Assembly: GCA_018222605.1 (NCBI GenBank)
Contig: JAAEZZ010000001.1
Coordinates: 372,001-436,000, forward strand
Direction of reading: 5' to 3'
DNA from: Alphaproteobacteria bacterium
GTDB lineage: Bacteria > Pseudomonadota > Alphaproteobacteria > Caulobacterales > Hyphomonadaceae
Length of the DNA: 64,000 nt
Shown here piece by piece: positions 16,249-25,799 of the stretch. The translations under genes were made by a program, and so were the position numbers. How positions within the stretch are numbered: position 1 is the first letter of the stretch; each line of letters starts with the position of its first letter. The notes under the pieces were generated by a model. That model saw only the letters and a list, made by a program, of their open reading frames with translations, was not told the DNA's origin and ran no database searches.

Positions 16249-17127
16249 GTGAATTCGAAGACAGATACGTTAACACCTGCCGTGCGCACGCGGGCCGACC
16301 TTCAGAGCCAGATTCGCGAGTGGCGCCAAGCCGGTGAAACTATTGGATTTGTTCCGACAATGGGCGCTCTGCACTCGGGTCATTTGTCCCTGGTCCGGAT
16401 TGCGAAAAAAAATGCAACAAAGGTGATCGCAAGCATCTTTGTTAACCCGACCCAGTTCGCCCCGGGCGAAGACTTCGACACGTATCCTCGTGACGAATCA
16501 GCTGACCGCGCCAAACTTGATTCTGCCGGCTGTGATCTCGTCTACCTGCCGACCGTCGAGGAGATGTATCCGGACGGCACGAAGACGAATGTACGCGTCG
16601 AGGAAATGTCGGACCTGCTGGACGGCATATATCGCCCGCACTTCTTCTATGGCGTGGCAACGGTCGTTGCGCGCCTGTTCCTGCACACGCAGCCAGATGT
16701 CGCCGTGTTTGGCGAGAAGGACTACCAGCAGCTGCAGATCATCCGGCGCATGGTGCGTGATCTGGGCTTCCCGATCGAGATCATCGGCGGCGAGACAGCC
16801 CGTGATGCCGATGGACTGGCGCAGTCTTCCCGCAATCTGTATCTGACGCCTGAGGAGCGCCGTATTGCCCCGGCCATGCAGGCGGCGCTGCACCGCGCCT
16901 CGGTTCGCCTGTCCCTTGGAACGCTGCCATCCGTCGCGCTGGAAGAAGCGCGCACGCTGATCATGACAGCCGGCTTTACGGAGATGAACTATGTCAGCCT
17001 GGTCGATCCGGCGACGCTGGAAGACCTGCCGGACGCACCCCTGCCCCAAGGCACTGTTGCGCGCCTTCTGGCCGCCGCCTGGCTGGGTAAGACGCGCCTG
17101 ATCGACAATATCAGTGTGACGCGGTGA
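16249..17127 (+). CDS. panC: Pantothenate synthetase
   Basis: A 292-residue enzyme that joins pantoate to beta-alanine using ATP, the last step of vitamin B5 synthesis. The nucleotide-binding motifs are clear: FVPTMGALHSGHLSLV (HxGH) near residue 35, IFVNPTQFAPGEDF, and FGEKDYQQL near 150. The start is GTG at 16249. It is divergent from the gene upstream of mipZ and its last 17 bases overlap the end of hisC on the other strand. No panB or panD is visible nearby. Confidence 0.96.
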   Translation: MNSKTDTLTPAVRTRADLQSQIREWRQAGETIGFVPTMGALHSGHLSLVRIAKKNATKVIASIFVNPTQFAPGEDFDTYPRDESADRAKLDSAGCDLVYLPTVEEMYPDGTKTNVRVEEMSDLLDGIYRPHFFYGVATVVARLFLHTQPDVAVFGEKDYQQLQIIRRMVRDLGFPIEIIGGETARDADGLAQSSRNLYLTPEERRIAPAMQAALHRASVRLSLGTLPSVALEEARTLIMTAGFTEMNYVSLVDPATLEDLPDAPLPQGTVARLLAAAWLGKTRLIDNISVTR

Positions 17128-18208
17128 ACTCCCGCAGGGTCGCAAGCACTGTCTCATTATCTTCTGCGGAGCCGACACTGATCCGCAAACGCGTCGGCAG
17201 GCCATAGCCGCCCACGGCGCGCACCAGAATGTTGCGTGCCTTCAGGAATTCGTTCGCGGCATTGGCCCGCTCGGCCGCGCCGAAATCCGGCAGCACGAAG
17301 TTCGCATGGCTGGGCGGTGTTGGCAGGCCCATTGCGTTCAGCGCCTCCGTCATTCTGGCACGCCATTCGGCATTATGCTCGCGGCTTTTCGTGAGGAATT
17401 CCGTGTCCTGAATGCTGGCCATGCCCGCAGCGACCGCCAGCCCATTCACATTGAAAGGCCCGCGAATGCGCTGAAATGTCTGCATAATTTCTTCAGGCAT
17501 GTAGGCCCAGCCAAGGCGTAGCGCTGCCAGACCGTGAATTTTAGAGAAGGTGCGCATCATCACCGTATTGGCGCGGCGATCCACAAGATCGCGGATCTGA
17601 GCCTCGTAATCCGGGCTGACATATTCGGAATAGGCGCCATCTACCACGAACAGGACATGTGGCGGCAGGCTGTCCTGCAGGCGCTCCAGCTCCTCCACCG
17701 TCATCATCGTGCCGGTCGGGTTGTTCGGGTTCGCCAGGAACAGGATCTTGGTCTTGTCCGTCACCGCGCCGAGAATGGCATTCGCTCCTGCGGTCAGGTC
17801 TGTCTCCGGCACCGTGACCGGCTCAGCGCCGTGAGACAGCGCGGAGACGCGGTACATGGAGAAGGCATGTTCGGTGAACAGGATCTCATCGCCCGGCCCG
17901 GCATAGCATTGCGTCAGCAGGTGGATGATCTCGTCAGAGCCTGAAGACACGACAATCCGCGACGCATCCGCAATGCCGGTTGCCTTGGCAATTGTTTCCC
18001 GGAGGGCGCCATATTCGGGGTCCGGATAGATATGAACCTCTTCGGCAGCCGCCTTCATCGCCTCCACCGCCCTGGGGCTAGGCCCGAAGGGATTCTCGTT
18101 GGAAGCCAGCATGATTACATGCCCGGTCGAGCCTTTCAGCTTGCCACCAGGAACATAGGGCTTGGTCAGCGCGATATGCGGCAGAGGAAGTATGCGTGTC
18201 ATCGCCAC
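17111..18208 (-). CDS. hisC: Histidinol-phosphate aminotransferase
   Basis: A 365-residue class I/II PLP aminotransferase. It has the N-terminal LASNENPFGPSP, LANPNNPTG in the cofactor region, VDGAYSEY, and the Schiff-base lysine in TFSKIHGLAALRLGW. This matches HisC, which converts imidazole-acetol phosphate to histidinol phosphate; family members can also use aromatic substrates. Start codons at 18208 (MAMTR) and 18202 (MTR) are both possible. It lies 47 bp downstream of a LacI regulator on the same strand and is separate from other his genes, so regulation by histidine is not evident. It overlaps panC tail to tail by 17 bp. Confidence 0.93.
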   Translation of the reverse strand: MAMTRILPLPHIALTKPYVPGGKLKGSTGHVIMLASNENPFGPSPRAVEAMKAAAEEVHIYPDPEYGALRETIAKATGIADASRIVVSSGSDEIIHLLTQCYAGPGDEILFTEHAFSMYRVSALSHGAEPVTVPETDLTAGANAILGAVTDKTKILFLANPNNPTGTMMTVEELERLQDSLPPHVLFVVDGAYSEYVSPDYEAQIRDLVDRRANTVMMRTFSKIHGLAALRLGWAYMPEEIMQTFQRIRGPFNVNGLAVAAGMASIQDTEFLTKSREHNAEWRARMTEALNAMGLPTPPSHANFVLPDFGAAERANAANEFLKARNILVRAVGGYGLPTRLRISVGSAEDNETVLATLREFTASH

Positions 18209-18255
18209 GCGGCTTACACGAAAGCCTCAGCGCTGGGAACGGGTAGAATTGCGTT

Positions 18256-19296
18256 TCAGGCGCGCGGCGGCGCGGTCGATTCCCGCAGGACCAGCCGGTA
18301 ATCCAGCACTTCGTGGCGAGGCTCATCCGAAGGGTTGCTTGTCTCTTCCAGCAGGATGCGGACAGCGGCAGAAGCCAGTTCGCGGCTCGGCTGATAAACC
18401 GTCGTCAGCGAGGGGCTGATGGTGGAGGCCAGTGGCGTGTCATCGAAGCCGACAACCGACAGGTCTTTCGGCACGCTGATCTGACGACGATAGGCCGTCG
18501 CCAGCACGCCTGCAGCCATGTCATCATTGCTGGCAAAGATGACGGTGGGCGGGTTGGGCAGATCAAGCAGCGTTTCGGCACAGCCAAGGCCGGAATCGAA
18601 TGCGAAATTGCCCTGGCATACGAGGTCCGGGTCTAGCGGAATGCCCGCCTTTTCCAGTGCCGCAAGATAGCCCTTGTGGCGCAAATTCGCCTGTGTGTGG
18701 CTCTCCGGCCCGCGGATAAAGCCAATGCGTTTATGACCAAGGCCGATCAGGTATTCCGTCATTTCCTGACCTGCGGCGGTATCATCCATGGAAACGTTCA
18801 GACCCTGCCCCTCTTCCGAGGCAGATATCCGCACGAAGGGAATACGCCGGTCGCGCAGTTCGGCGACGAGGTTCTGATCATCTGACAGAGGAGGCGTCAG
18901 CACAGCGCCGGCCAGTTTCGTTTCGGCGCGCAGGGCCAGCAGAGAAGGGTGATTGTCGCTGCAGTCCTCGGCAATCAGGCTGTAGCCTTCCGCCTGACAG
19001 CGCTGCAGGGCGCCAAGCTGGACCTCGCCAACATAATTGCGGGACGGGTTTGCGTAGAACAGACAGATAATGTGGCTTTGCCGGGCGCGCAGGTTTCGCG
19101 CATTGTGATTGGTGCGATAGTCCAGCGTGCGGACCGCTTCCATCACCTTGTGCCGGGTTTCCTCGCGGACATTGGTCTCGCCGTTCAGCACGCGGCTGAC
19201 TGTCTTGAAAGACACGCCAGCTTCGCGCGCCACATCAATAATGGTCGCGGGTCGGCCCTTTGGGGGTGTGCTGTGCATGTTGAGGCCGTCCGGCAT
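18256..19296 (-). CDS. LacI-family transcriptional regulator, xylose locus copy 1
   Basis: A 346-residue regulator. A helix-turn-helix is near residues 17-40 (TIIDVAREAGVSFKTVSRVLNG, the usual LacI hinge pattern). A periplasmic-binding-protein-like sensor domain follows, with VIFASNDDMAAGV and SVVGFDDTPLAS. It lies immediately downstream of xylA on the same strand, separated by a terminator, so it probably has its own promoter. The sensor region is similar in layout to the second LacI protein at 23423. Context makes xylose or a xylo-oligosaccharide the likely effector, but which operator it binds is not known from sequence. Confidence 0.92.
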   Translation of the reverse strand: MPDGLNMHSTPPKGRPATIIDVAREAGVSFKTVSRVLNGETNVREETRHKVMEAVRTLDYRTNHNARNLRARQSHIICLFYANPSRNYVGEVQLGALQRCQAEGYSLIAEDCSDNHPSLLALRAETKLAGAVLTPPLSDDQNLVAELRDRRIPFVRISASEEGQGLNVSMDDTAAGQEMTEYLIGLGHKRIGFIRGPESHTQANLRHKGYLAALEKAGIPLDPDLVCQGNFAFDSGLGCAETLLDLPNPPTVIFASNDDMAAGVLATAYRRQISVPKDLSVVGFDDTPLASTISPSLTTVYQPSRELASAAVRILLEETSNPSDEPRHEVLDYRLVLRESTAPPRA

Positions 19297-19419
19297 GGTT
19301 TATCCCTTGTCACGCCCTGGGAGGGAGGACATCAGCGCGCAGGGTATCAAGCGTGTGAAATCGTCCAGCCACATGGGTCATGTGAACTGAAACTAGCTTG
19401 TTTTTCCTCATAGTGACAA

Positions 19420-19450
19420 GACCTTGCCGGAGTTTCCATCCGGCAAGGTC
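19420..19450 (-). terminator. Intrinsic terminator after xylA
   Basis: ACCTTGCCGG and CCGGCAAGGT pair across a 9-nt loop just past the xylA stop codon. On the minus strand the stem is followed by CTTGTC. It separates xylBA from the LacI gene downstream. Confidence 0.6.
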
Positions 19451-19465
19451 TTTGAAGCAATGGGC

Positions 19466-20812
19466 CTATTTCAGGCTGCGGTTCACCAGGTTTTCCAGCA
19501 TTTCCTGACGGCCGCTGGTGTGAGACGGGTTAAGACCCGTCGCGGCGGCCTTGTCGGCAATGCTCTCAAGGCTCGCGCCGTCAGACAGCATCATCTTGCC
19601 AAGGTCGCTGCCTTCCCAGCCAGCATAGCGCTCGGCCTTGAACTTCGCGATCTCGCCCTTCTCAATGATGTCTGCGGCAGACAGCAGAGCACGGGCAAGC
19701 GCGTCGACACCGCCCACATGGGCGTAGAAGAGATCATCCAGGTCACTGGACTGACGACGCACTTTGGCATCGAAGTTGAAGCCGCCGGTATCGAGACCGC
19801 CAGACGGCAGCAGCTCGATCAGGGCCAGTGTGATGTCACGGACGTCCAGATTGAACTGGTCCGTATCCCATCCATTCTGGTAGTTGCCGCAATTGATATC
19901 GATGGAACCCATGATACCCAGCGACACCGCGGTTGCGATCTCGTGCGCAAAGCTGTGACCGGACAGTGTGGCATGGTTCGGCTCGATATTCACATGCACT
20001 TCCTTCTCCAGGCCGAAACGCTGAAGGAAGCCATGGATGGTGGCAGAGTCGAAATCATACTGATGGTACATCGGCTCATGCGGTTTCGGCTCGATCAGGA
20101 TCTTGCCCTTGAAGCCGATCTTGTGCTTGTGCTCTACAACCATGGAGAGGAAGCGGCCAAAATTGTTCAGCTCACGATCAAGGTTGGTGTTCAGCAGGGT
20201 GTCATAGCCTTCCCGGCCGCCCCACAGAACATAGTTTTCACCGCCAAGCTGGTTGGTGACTTCCAGACAGTCACGGATCTGGCGCACGGCGCAGGCGGCA
20301 ACTTCCGGGTTCGGATTGGTCAGGCCACCAGCCGCAAAGCGCGGATTACTGAACAGGTTTGCAGTGCCCCATAGCAGTTTCACGCCGGTCGCTTCCTGAT
20401 AGGCAGCCAGACGATCTGCAGCGCGCTTGAGATTATTGGAGAGTTCATCCGGCGTTGCGGAGTCTTCCGTCACGTCCACATCGTGGAAGCAATAATAAGG
20501 CAGGCCCAGCTTGGTGAAGAACTCGAATGCAGCTGCCATCTTGGCATCCGCAGCGGCGCGGTCATTCCGGGCGGCGTGCCATGGGCGATCCGTTGTGCCT
20601 GCGCCGAAGATGTCAAAGCCATCCCAGCAGAAGGTGTGCCAATAGCACACGGCCATGCGCAGATGGTCTTCCATGCGCTTGCCAAGAACCATTTGGTCCT
20701 TGTCATAGTAACGATAGGCCAGCGGATTGTCGCTATTCGGGCCTTCATACTTGATCGGGTCGATCCCTTTGAAAACGGGATCGCTATCTACCTTGATCTC
20801 ACCGTCAGCCAT
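19466..20812 (-). CDS. xylA: Xylose isomerase
   Basis: A 448-residue enzyme converting D-xylose to D-xylulose, the first step of the isomerase pathway. It has the class II length and N-terminal region (YEGPNSDNPLAYRYYD). The catalytic His110 and Asp113 are in YCFHDVDV, and metal-binding motifs (LIEPKPHEP, NIEPNHATLSGHSF, MGSIDINCGNYQNGWDTDQF) are intact. The gene begins 12 bp after xylB stops, so the two form an operon. The presence of xylA and xylB shows this organism uses the isomerase route rather than the oxidative xylX pathway known in Caulobacter. Confidence 0.98.
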   Translation of the reverse strand: MADGEIKVDSDPVFKGIDPIKYEGPNSDNPLAYRYYDKDQMVLGKRMEDHLRMAVCYWHTFCWDGFDIFGAGTTDRPWHAARNDRAAADAKMAAAFEFFTKLGLPYYCFHDVDVTEDSATPDELSNNLKRAADRLAAYQEATGVKLLWGTANLFSNPRFAAGGLTNPNPEVAACAVRQIRDCLEVTNQLGGENYVLWGGREGYDTLLNTNLDRELNNFGRFLSMVVEHKHKIGFKGKILIEPKPHEPMYHQYDFDSATIHGFLQRFGLEKEVHVNIEPNHATLSGHSFAHEIATAVSLGIMGSIDINCGNYQNGWDTDQFNLDVRDITLALIELLPSGGLDTGGFNFDAKVRRQSSDLDDLFYAHVGGVDALARALLSAADIIEKGEIAKFKAERYAGWEGSDLGKMMLSDGASLESIADKAAATGLNPSHTSGRQEMLENLVNRSLK

Positions 20813-20824
20813 AATTCGTTCTCC

Positions 20825-22270
20825 TTAGAAAGCATCTTTCAGCATACGGTACAGTGTACCGAATTTCTCATATTTTGGGGCCAGCTTGTCCTGGTCGCTG
20901 TCTTTCGGCTCCACGATCTGGATCACTTCGGGGGCCTCGAACATTTCTTCGACGTCTCCGCCCAGCGTCGCAAAGCGGGCAAGCCGCGCTGCGCCATAAG
21001 CCGGGCCGGTGGCCGCGCCATCGCGGTAGACCATCGGGCAATCCAGAACGGCAGACAGGATACGCCCCCAATAGGTGGACTGCGCCCCGCCACCGATGAC
21101 AGAAATGCTGTGCACATCGACACCGGATTCGACCAGCGCGTTAAACCCGTCAGCCATGCCAAAGGCTACGCCTTCCAGGACGGCCTGGCCTATCTGCGCC
21201 GGGCCGGAATCATGCCCCAGACCGAACAGAACACCTGACGCATGCGGATTATTGTGGGGCGTGCGTTCACCTGACAGATATGGGAGGAAGTGTTCAGGTC
21301 CCCCGAGGCGGGCCTCGGTTTGCGCGCGCCTGACAAGCTCTCCAGCGTCAGGTGTTCCGGTCAGTTTGACGGCCCAGTCAAGGCAACTGGCCGCACTCAG
21401 CATCACAGACATCAAATGCCAGCGGTCCGGCAAGGCATGACAGAAGGCATGCGCCGCGGAGCCGGGATTTGATCTGAATGTATTGCCCGCCACAAAGATG
21501 ACGCCGGACGTGCCAAGCGAGAGAAGGGCTTCGCCTTCATCAATCACCCCTACCCCCACAGCGCCGGCGGCATTGTCTCCGCCGCCCGCCACAACCGGAA
21601 CGCGCTGCATGCCCCAGGCCTCAGCGGCCTCCTGGCGCAGCACGCCGGTCACTTCATGGCCCTCGTAGAGCTTCGGCATGTTGGCTTCGCTGAGACCGCA
21701 GGCCGCGAGCAGTTCGTCACACCATTTGCGGTTTTCAACATCCATCCAGAGCGTGCCGGAGGAATCCGACATGTCGGAGGCGAGATCGCCAGTCATCCGT
21801 AGGCGCACATAATCCTTGGGCAGCAGAACGGCATGGATCTTTTCGAAGATGTGAGGCTCGTGACGGCGTACCCATTCCAGCTTCGGTGCGGTGAAACCCG
21901 GCATGACCAGATTGCCGCCCTTGCTGACGAATTCCGGTGTAGAATCCTGAAGCTCCCGGCACTCTTCAAAGCTGCGGCCATCATTCCAGAGAATGGCCGG
22001 GCGGAGCGGTGCCAGGGATTTGTCGAGCAGGGTTGCGCCATGCATTTGTCCGGAGAGGCCGATGGCCTTCACATCATGGCGGCGGTTTACGTCCAGCTTT
22101 GCAACAGCCATGTTCGTGGCCGTCCACCAGTCAGACGGGTTCTGCTCAGACCAGAGCGGCTTTGGACGGGAAATCGGCAGGTCAGCCTGGCTGACCTCTA
22201 CCTGGCGCCCGCTCTCATCGATGAGCGCTGCCTTGACGCTGGATGTGCCGATGTCGATGCCAAGAAACAC
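20825..22270 (-). CDS. xylB: Xylulokinase
   Basis: A 481-residue FGGY-family kinase that phosphorylates D-xylulose to xylulose 5-phosphate. The N-terminal phosphate loop FLGIDIGTSSVKAAL, GLSGQMHGATLL, and the C-terminal ISVIGGGAQSTYWG are all present. The start is GTG at 22270 with GGGAGG upstream. It heads the xylBA operon. An operator-like sequence lies at 22318-22333, between it and the divergent epimerase gene, and probably controls both. Confidence 0.97.
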   Translation of the reverse strand: MFLGIDIGTSSVKAALIDESGRQVEVSQADLPISRPKPLWSEQNPSDWWTATNMAVAKLDVNRRHDVKAIGLSGQMHGATLLDKSLAPLRPAILWNDGRSFEECRELQDSTPEFVSKGGNLVMPGFTAPKLEWVRRHEPHIFEKIHAVLLPKDYVRLRMTGDLASDMSDSSGTLWMDVENRKWCDELLAACGLSEANMPKLYEGHEVTGVLRQEAAEAWGMQRVPVVAGGGDNAAGAVGVGVIDEGEALLSLGTSGVIFVAGNTFRSNPGSAAHAFCHALPDRWHLMSVMLSAASCLDWAVKLTGTPDAGELVRRAQTEARLGGPEHFLPYLSGERTPHNNPHASGVLFGLGHDSGPAQIGQAVLEGVAFGMADGFNALVESGVDVHSISVIGGGAQSTYWGRILSAVLDCPMVYRDGAATGPAYGAARLARFATLGGDVEEMFEAPEVIQIVEPKDSDQDKLAPKYEKFGTLYRMLKDAF

Positions 22271-22317
22271 GATTTACTACCCTCCCGCTGGCAAATTTTT
22301 CTGAGCTTGCCTCGCAA

Positions 22318-22333
22318 ATGATACCGCTATCAT
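22318..22333. promoter_or_regulatory. LacI-type operator, copy 1 (xylB/epimerase intergenic region)
   Basis: ATGATACCGCTATCAT: 6-bp perfect arms ATGATA and TATCAT around CCGC, with a central CG step as in LacI-family sites. The identical 16 bases recur at 25800-25815 between the divergent GH10 and GH43 genes, which makes a shared regulator very likely. Confidence 0.8.
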
Positions 22334-22438
22334 TTCAATCGGAACCTCGCAAGACTCGATTGAAGGCGAACTGCTCAGACGCACTGAATTTCCCGGATTT
22401 GCCTGCTTTGACGGGCGATCCGGGCAAATTGGACCGGA

Positions 22439-23413
22439 TTGGACCTTTTCATGACAACGTTCTCATGCTTTCTGGCGCCGACTCAAAACAGAAAACAGGC
22501 GGCGGCTCTCAAAAGCACGCCGAAAGCCGGCATGCCCCTGCACCTCTCTCATGGCCCCTGCGAATTGACCCTTCTGCCGGAAATTGGCGGCTCAACAGGG
22601 GCTTTTACCTATAAGGGCATGGACATTCTGCGCCCCTTCCCGACGGTCGAGGCCAGCACCTCCGTCGGGCCGCTGGAGAGCGCGGGCTTCCCGCTGTTTC
22701 CGTTTTCGGGACGTATTCAGAACGGCATCTTCACTTGGCAGGGACGCCAGATTGAGCTGGAACCAAACTTTCTGCCAGAGCCGCATGCCATTCACGGCCA
22801 AGCCTGGCAGAACCCTTGGACAGGTGAGAAGACCGGCGAGGCAAGTGCCCACATGGTCTATGATCACGCGCCCGGAAACTGGCCCTGGGCCTATCGCGCC
22901 GAACAGCTGTTCGAACTGACAGGGGACGGCCTGACGCTGACCATGCGCCTGACCAATACCGGAACAGAGGCAATGCCGGCTGGTCTGGGATGGCACCCCT
23001 ATTTCCCCCGCCATGATGCCCGCCTCATGGTGAACGTGAAAGGCATCTGGCGGTCTGGTGAAGACATGATCCCTACTGAAGTGGCGCCTCCCTCAGAGGA
23101 GGAAGATCTCACGATCTGGCGGGAAGTCGACAGCCTGTCTCTGGACAATGCCTTTGTCGTGGAAGAGCCGGAGGCCGCGATCTATTGGCCTGGGCGCAAA
23201 ATCCGTGTCGATATCAGTGCCGATACGGTCATGAGCCACACTGTGGTCTATACTCCCAAAGGACAGGACTTTTTCTGCGTAGAGCCCGTGACCCATTCGC
23301 CGGACGCCGTAAACAGCACGCATGGCGCAGATGTAACGGGACTGCGCTCGCTCACGGGCGGCGAAACGCTGTCAGGTACCCTGCAGCTGGCCGTGCATGA
23401 AGTGGCCGATTGA
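22439..23413 (+). CDS. Aldose 1-epimerase-like protein
   Basis: A 324-residue mutarotase-family protein that interconverts alpha and beta anomers of sugars. Catalytic features are visible: the histidines in PHAIHGQAW and GWHPYF, and the Glu in FFCVEPVTH. An in-frame ATG at 22451 is an alternative start, and the first 30 residues may not be part of the fold. It is divergent from xylB across an operator-like site, and it is convergent with a LacI gene. The role in the locus would be to supply the anomer preferred by XylA or the transporter. Confidence 0.9.
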   Translation: MDLFMTTFSCFLAPTQNRKQAAALKSTPKAGMPLHLSHGPCELTLLPEIGGSTGAFTYKGMDILRPFPTVEASTSVGPLESAGFPLFPFSGRIQNGIFTWQGRQIELEPNFLPEPHAIHGQAWQNPWTGEKTGEASAHMVYDHAPGNWPWAYRAEQLFELTGDGLTLTMRLTNTGTEAMPAGLGWHPYFPRHDARLMVNVKGIWRSGEDMIPTEVAPPSEEEDLTIWREVDSLSLDNAFVVEEPEAAIYWPGRKIRVDISADTVMSHTVVYTPKGQDFFCVEPVTHSPDAVNSTHGADVTGLRSLTGGETLSGTLQLAVHEVAD

Positions 23414-23422
23414 GCGCCCGCT

Positions 23423-24481
23423 CTAGGAGCTCAACTTACGGACCGAGTCACGCTCGATGACGGAAACATCCAGCACTGCGTGGCGCTGACTGCTGTCTGC
23501 CTCATCATCATTCGAGATGTAATTCGCCAGCAGATCAACTGACTGATAGCCCATTTCAGCAATCGGCTGACGGACCGTGGTCAGCTGAGGCCAGATCGCG
23601 CTGGCAATCGGCGTATCATCGTATCCAACAACGGAAATGTCTTCCGGCACGCGCTTTCCATGGCGGAACGCTGACGCGATCACGCCTGCAGCCATGTCAT
23701 CATTGCTGGCGAAAATAGCCGTAGGCAGATCATCCAGAGCCAGCATGGCATCTGCCGCTTCCATGCCGCTGCGATAGGTAAACTTGCCCTGTCTGACGAG
23801 TGCGGGATCAACCTCCAGCCCATGTGCCTGCATGGCTTTCATGAACCCACTATGGCGACGGTGAGAGGACATCTGGTCTTCAGCGCCGATCACAAAGCCG
23901 ATGCGCTTGTGTCCGTGGTCAATCAGATATTCCGTCATCCGCGTGGCGGCGGCTTCATCATCAATTGCCAGGCTGATGCCAGCCTCTTCAGCAGATTTCG
24001 GGGCGATCAGAACGGCGGGAATTCCAGCCTCATCCAGTTTGCTGAGCAGCAAGTCATCCTCGCTGAGCGGCGGAACGACGAGGATGCCGTCCAGGCCCGC
24101 ACCGCTGAGGCGCTCTACCAGCTGGTCTACATCTGCCGGTTCGACATAGGAGGAGAAGTCTTCCAACACGAGGTGGTGGCCAGCCTCCCGGCAGCGATTC
24201 ATCGCGCCGATCAGAAGCTCACTGAGATAGCTGTTGCTGGGGTTATTGAAGATCATGCCGATGAACAGCGAGCTACCGCCTGCCAGGCTGCGCGCAAGCA
24301 AATTGGGCCGGTATTTAAGTTCGCGAATGGCTTCCTCGACACGCACACGCGTTGCTTCACGCACCACATTCCGGCCGTTTAGCACGCGGGAGACGGTCAT
24401 TTGCGAGACGCCCGCCAGTTCGGCCACTTCCTTAATCGTGGCGTGCTGGCGTCTGCCATTTCTTGTAACTTTTTCGGCCAT
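23423..24481 (-). CDS. LacI-family transcriptional regulator, xylose locus copy 2
   Basis: A 352-residue regulator with helix-turn-helix ATIKEVAELAGVSQMTVSRVL near residues 14-34 and a LacI/GalR sensor domain (AIFASNDDMAAGV, SVVGYDDTPIAS). ATG at 24481 is chosen over the TTG two codons earlier because AGGA is well placed before it. It lies beside the GH10 xylanase gene on the same strand. With the copy at 18256 it gives two paralogous sensors in one locus, perhaps one for xylose and one for oligosaccharides (inference). Confidence 0.93.
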   Translation of the reverse strand: MAEKVTRNGRRQHATIKEVAELAGVSQMTVSRVLNGRNVVREATRVRVEEAIRELKYRPNLLARSLAGGSSLFIGMIFNNPSNSYLSELLIGAMNRCREAGHHLVLEDFSSYVEPADVDQLVERLSGAGLDGILVVPPLSEDDLLLSKLDEAGIPAVLIAPKSAEEAGISLAIDDEAAATRMTEYLIDHGHKRIGFVIGAEDQMSSHRRHSGFMKAMQAHGLEVDPALVRQGKFTYRSGMEAADAMLALDDLPTAIFASNDDMAAGVIASAFRHGKRVPEDISVVGYDDTPIASAIWPQLTTVRQPIAEMGYQSVDLLANYISNDDEADSSQRHAVLDVSVIERDSVRKLSS

Positions 24482-24620
24482 TTTCAATCCTGTACGCCCC
24501 CTCAGCGTGTCCCCCTTTTCGGCTCCGTGCTCTGGTCTTTCTGCCAGTAATTCGGGGGGACCTGAAACCGTTTCTGCAAGATTTTCAAGCCAATTCAGGC
24601 AGTAAGAGAGAAACCTGCGA

Positions 24621-25745
24621 CTAAGCGCGCCTGTCTGGGGCAGACTTCAGCGCGGATGCGACGGCATCCCGCATCAGCTTTGGACGGTACTGGCTGTCAT
24701 ACAAGGTGGGTCGTTTTTCAATGCCATCCTCGCGCGGCTTGAAGCCCTGCAACCAGTTCTGATTGTCCACCATCCCCCAGATCAGCAGGTCTTTTGTCTG
24801 CGGATAAGCGAACATCATGTCGAGATAATCACGCGTATAGGCGGCCATTTCGCGGTCGCGCTGGGCGATGCCGGGTGCCATCTGCGTGTCATTCACGTCA
24901 AACTCGGTAAGATAAATATCCAGCCCCATGCCGACGACCTCATCGACAAAGTCACGCCAGAGACGCTGTTGCGTGGCATTAAAGGCCGAGGGCGGCGCAT
25001 CATTTGAATGGCTCTGGATGCCGAGCGCATGGATCGGCACATCACTCTTCCTGAGCCGCTCCAGTAACCTCAGCACGCCGGCGCGGTGCGTCTCATGGGA
25101 AGGCTCCCAGCTCATATAATCATTATAGGCGAGTGTCGCGTTTGGCGCTGCGGCATGCGCGGTACGGAAGGCGAAATCGATCACTTCTGGCCCCATGGCG
25201 CGCGTCAGAGAGGTTTCGCGAATGTCACCCGTTTCCGGATCGATCGTCTCGTTCACGACATCCCAGGAATAGATGAAGCCTGCATCATGGGAGGCGACTT
25301 TGGTGATGTAGTTCCCGAGCAGCGCCTCGGCCTCAGCGCGGCTGGCGAATTGCGTTTCGTTGACCCATTTCGGCAGCCATTGTGAATGCTGCCACAGCAA
25401 GGTGTGACCACGCATGCCGAGACCGTTGGCCTTGGCAAAGGCGACCAGCTTGTCACCGGGCGCGAAGTTCAGTTCGCCCGGCTCAGGCTGAATCACATAC
25501 ATTTTGTGGGCATTGTCAGCGACGATGACCGCGCAATCGCGCAGCACGATCTCCACATATTTCGGATCGTCCAGCTGCTGCGGCGCGATGGCTGTGCCGA
25601 AACGTATGCCCTTTGCTGCGGCCAGGTCTTTCAGTGGAGCGGTCTGCGTTCCCAGAGGCGGCACATCCCCGCCCGGCATGGCACACGCCGCAGCTGCGGC
25701 ACTGGCAGATATCAGGGCAAGCGCGTGGCGTCTGGTGAATGTCAT
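24621..25745 (-). CDS. GH10 endo-1,4-beta-xylanase
   Basis: A 374-residue glycoside hydrolase family 10 enzyme that cuts the xylan backbone. The acid/base Glu166 (WDVVNETID) and nucleophile Glu281 (YLTEFDVN) are both present, as are RGHTLLWQHSQWLP and the C-terminal WGMVDNQNW. The N-terminus TFTRRHALAL followed by a hydrophobic run ending AAAAAC looks like a twin-arginine or lipoprotein signal, so the enzyme is exported, possibly lipid-anchored at Cys21. It is divergent from the GH43 gene with a LacI-type operator between them. Confidence 0.97.
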   Translation of the reverse strand: MTFTRRHALALISASAAAAACAMPGGDVPPLGTQTAPLKDLAAAKGIRFGTAIAPQQLDDPKYVEIVLRDCAVIVADNAHKMYVIQPEPGELNFAPGDKLVAFAKANGLGMRGHTLLWQHSQWLPKWVNETQFASRAEAEALLGNYITKVASHDAGFIYSWDVVNETIDPETGDIRETSLTRAMGPEVIDFAFRTAHAAAPNATLAYNDYMSWEPSHETHRAGVLRLLERLRKSDVPIHALGIQSHSNDAPPSAFNATQQRLWRDFVDEVVGMGLDIYLTEFDVNDTQMAPGIAQRDREMAAYTRDYLDMMFAYPQTKDLLIWGMVDNQNWLQGFKPREDGIEKRPTLYDSQYRPKLMRDAVASALKSAPDRRA

Positions 25746-25799
25746 GTGAATTTTCCTCCCTTGGCGCAGAGGGCTTTAATGACCCTTGGCTTTTGATTT

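Noticed and set aside
24568-24582. GAAACCGTTTC half-palindrome upstream of the second LacI gene
   Set aside because: It has an odd centre and differs from the repeated operator; too short to call without binding data.
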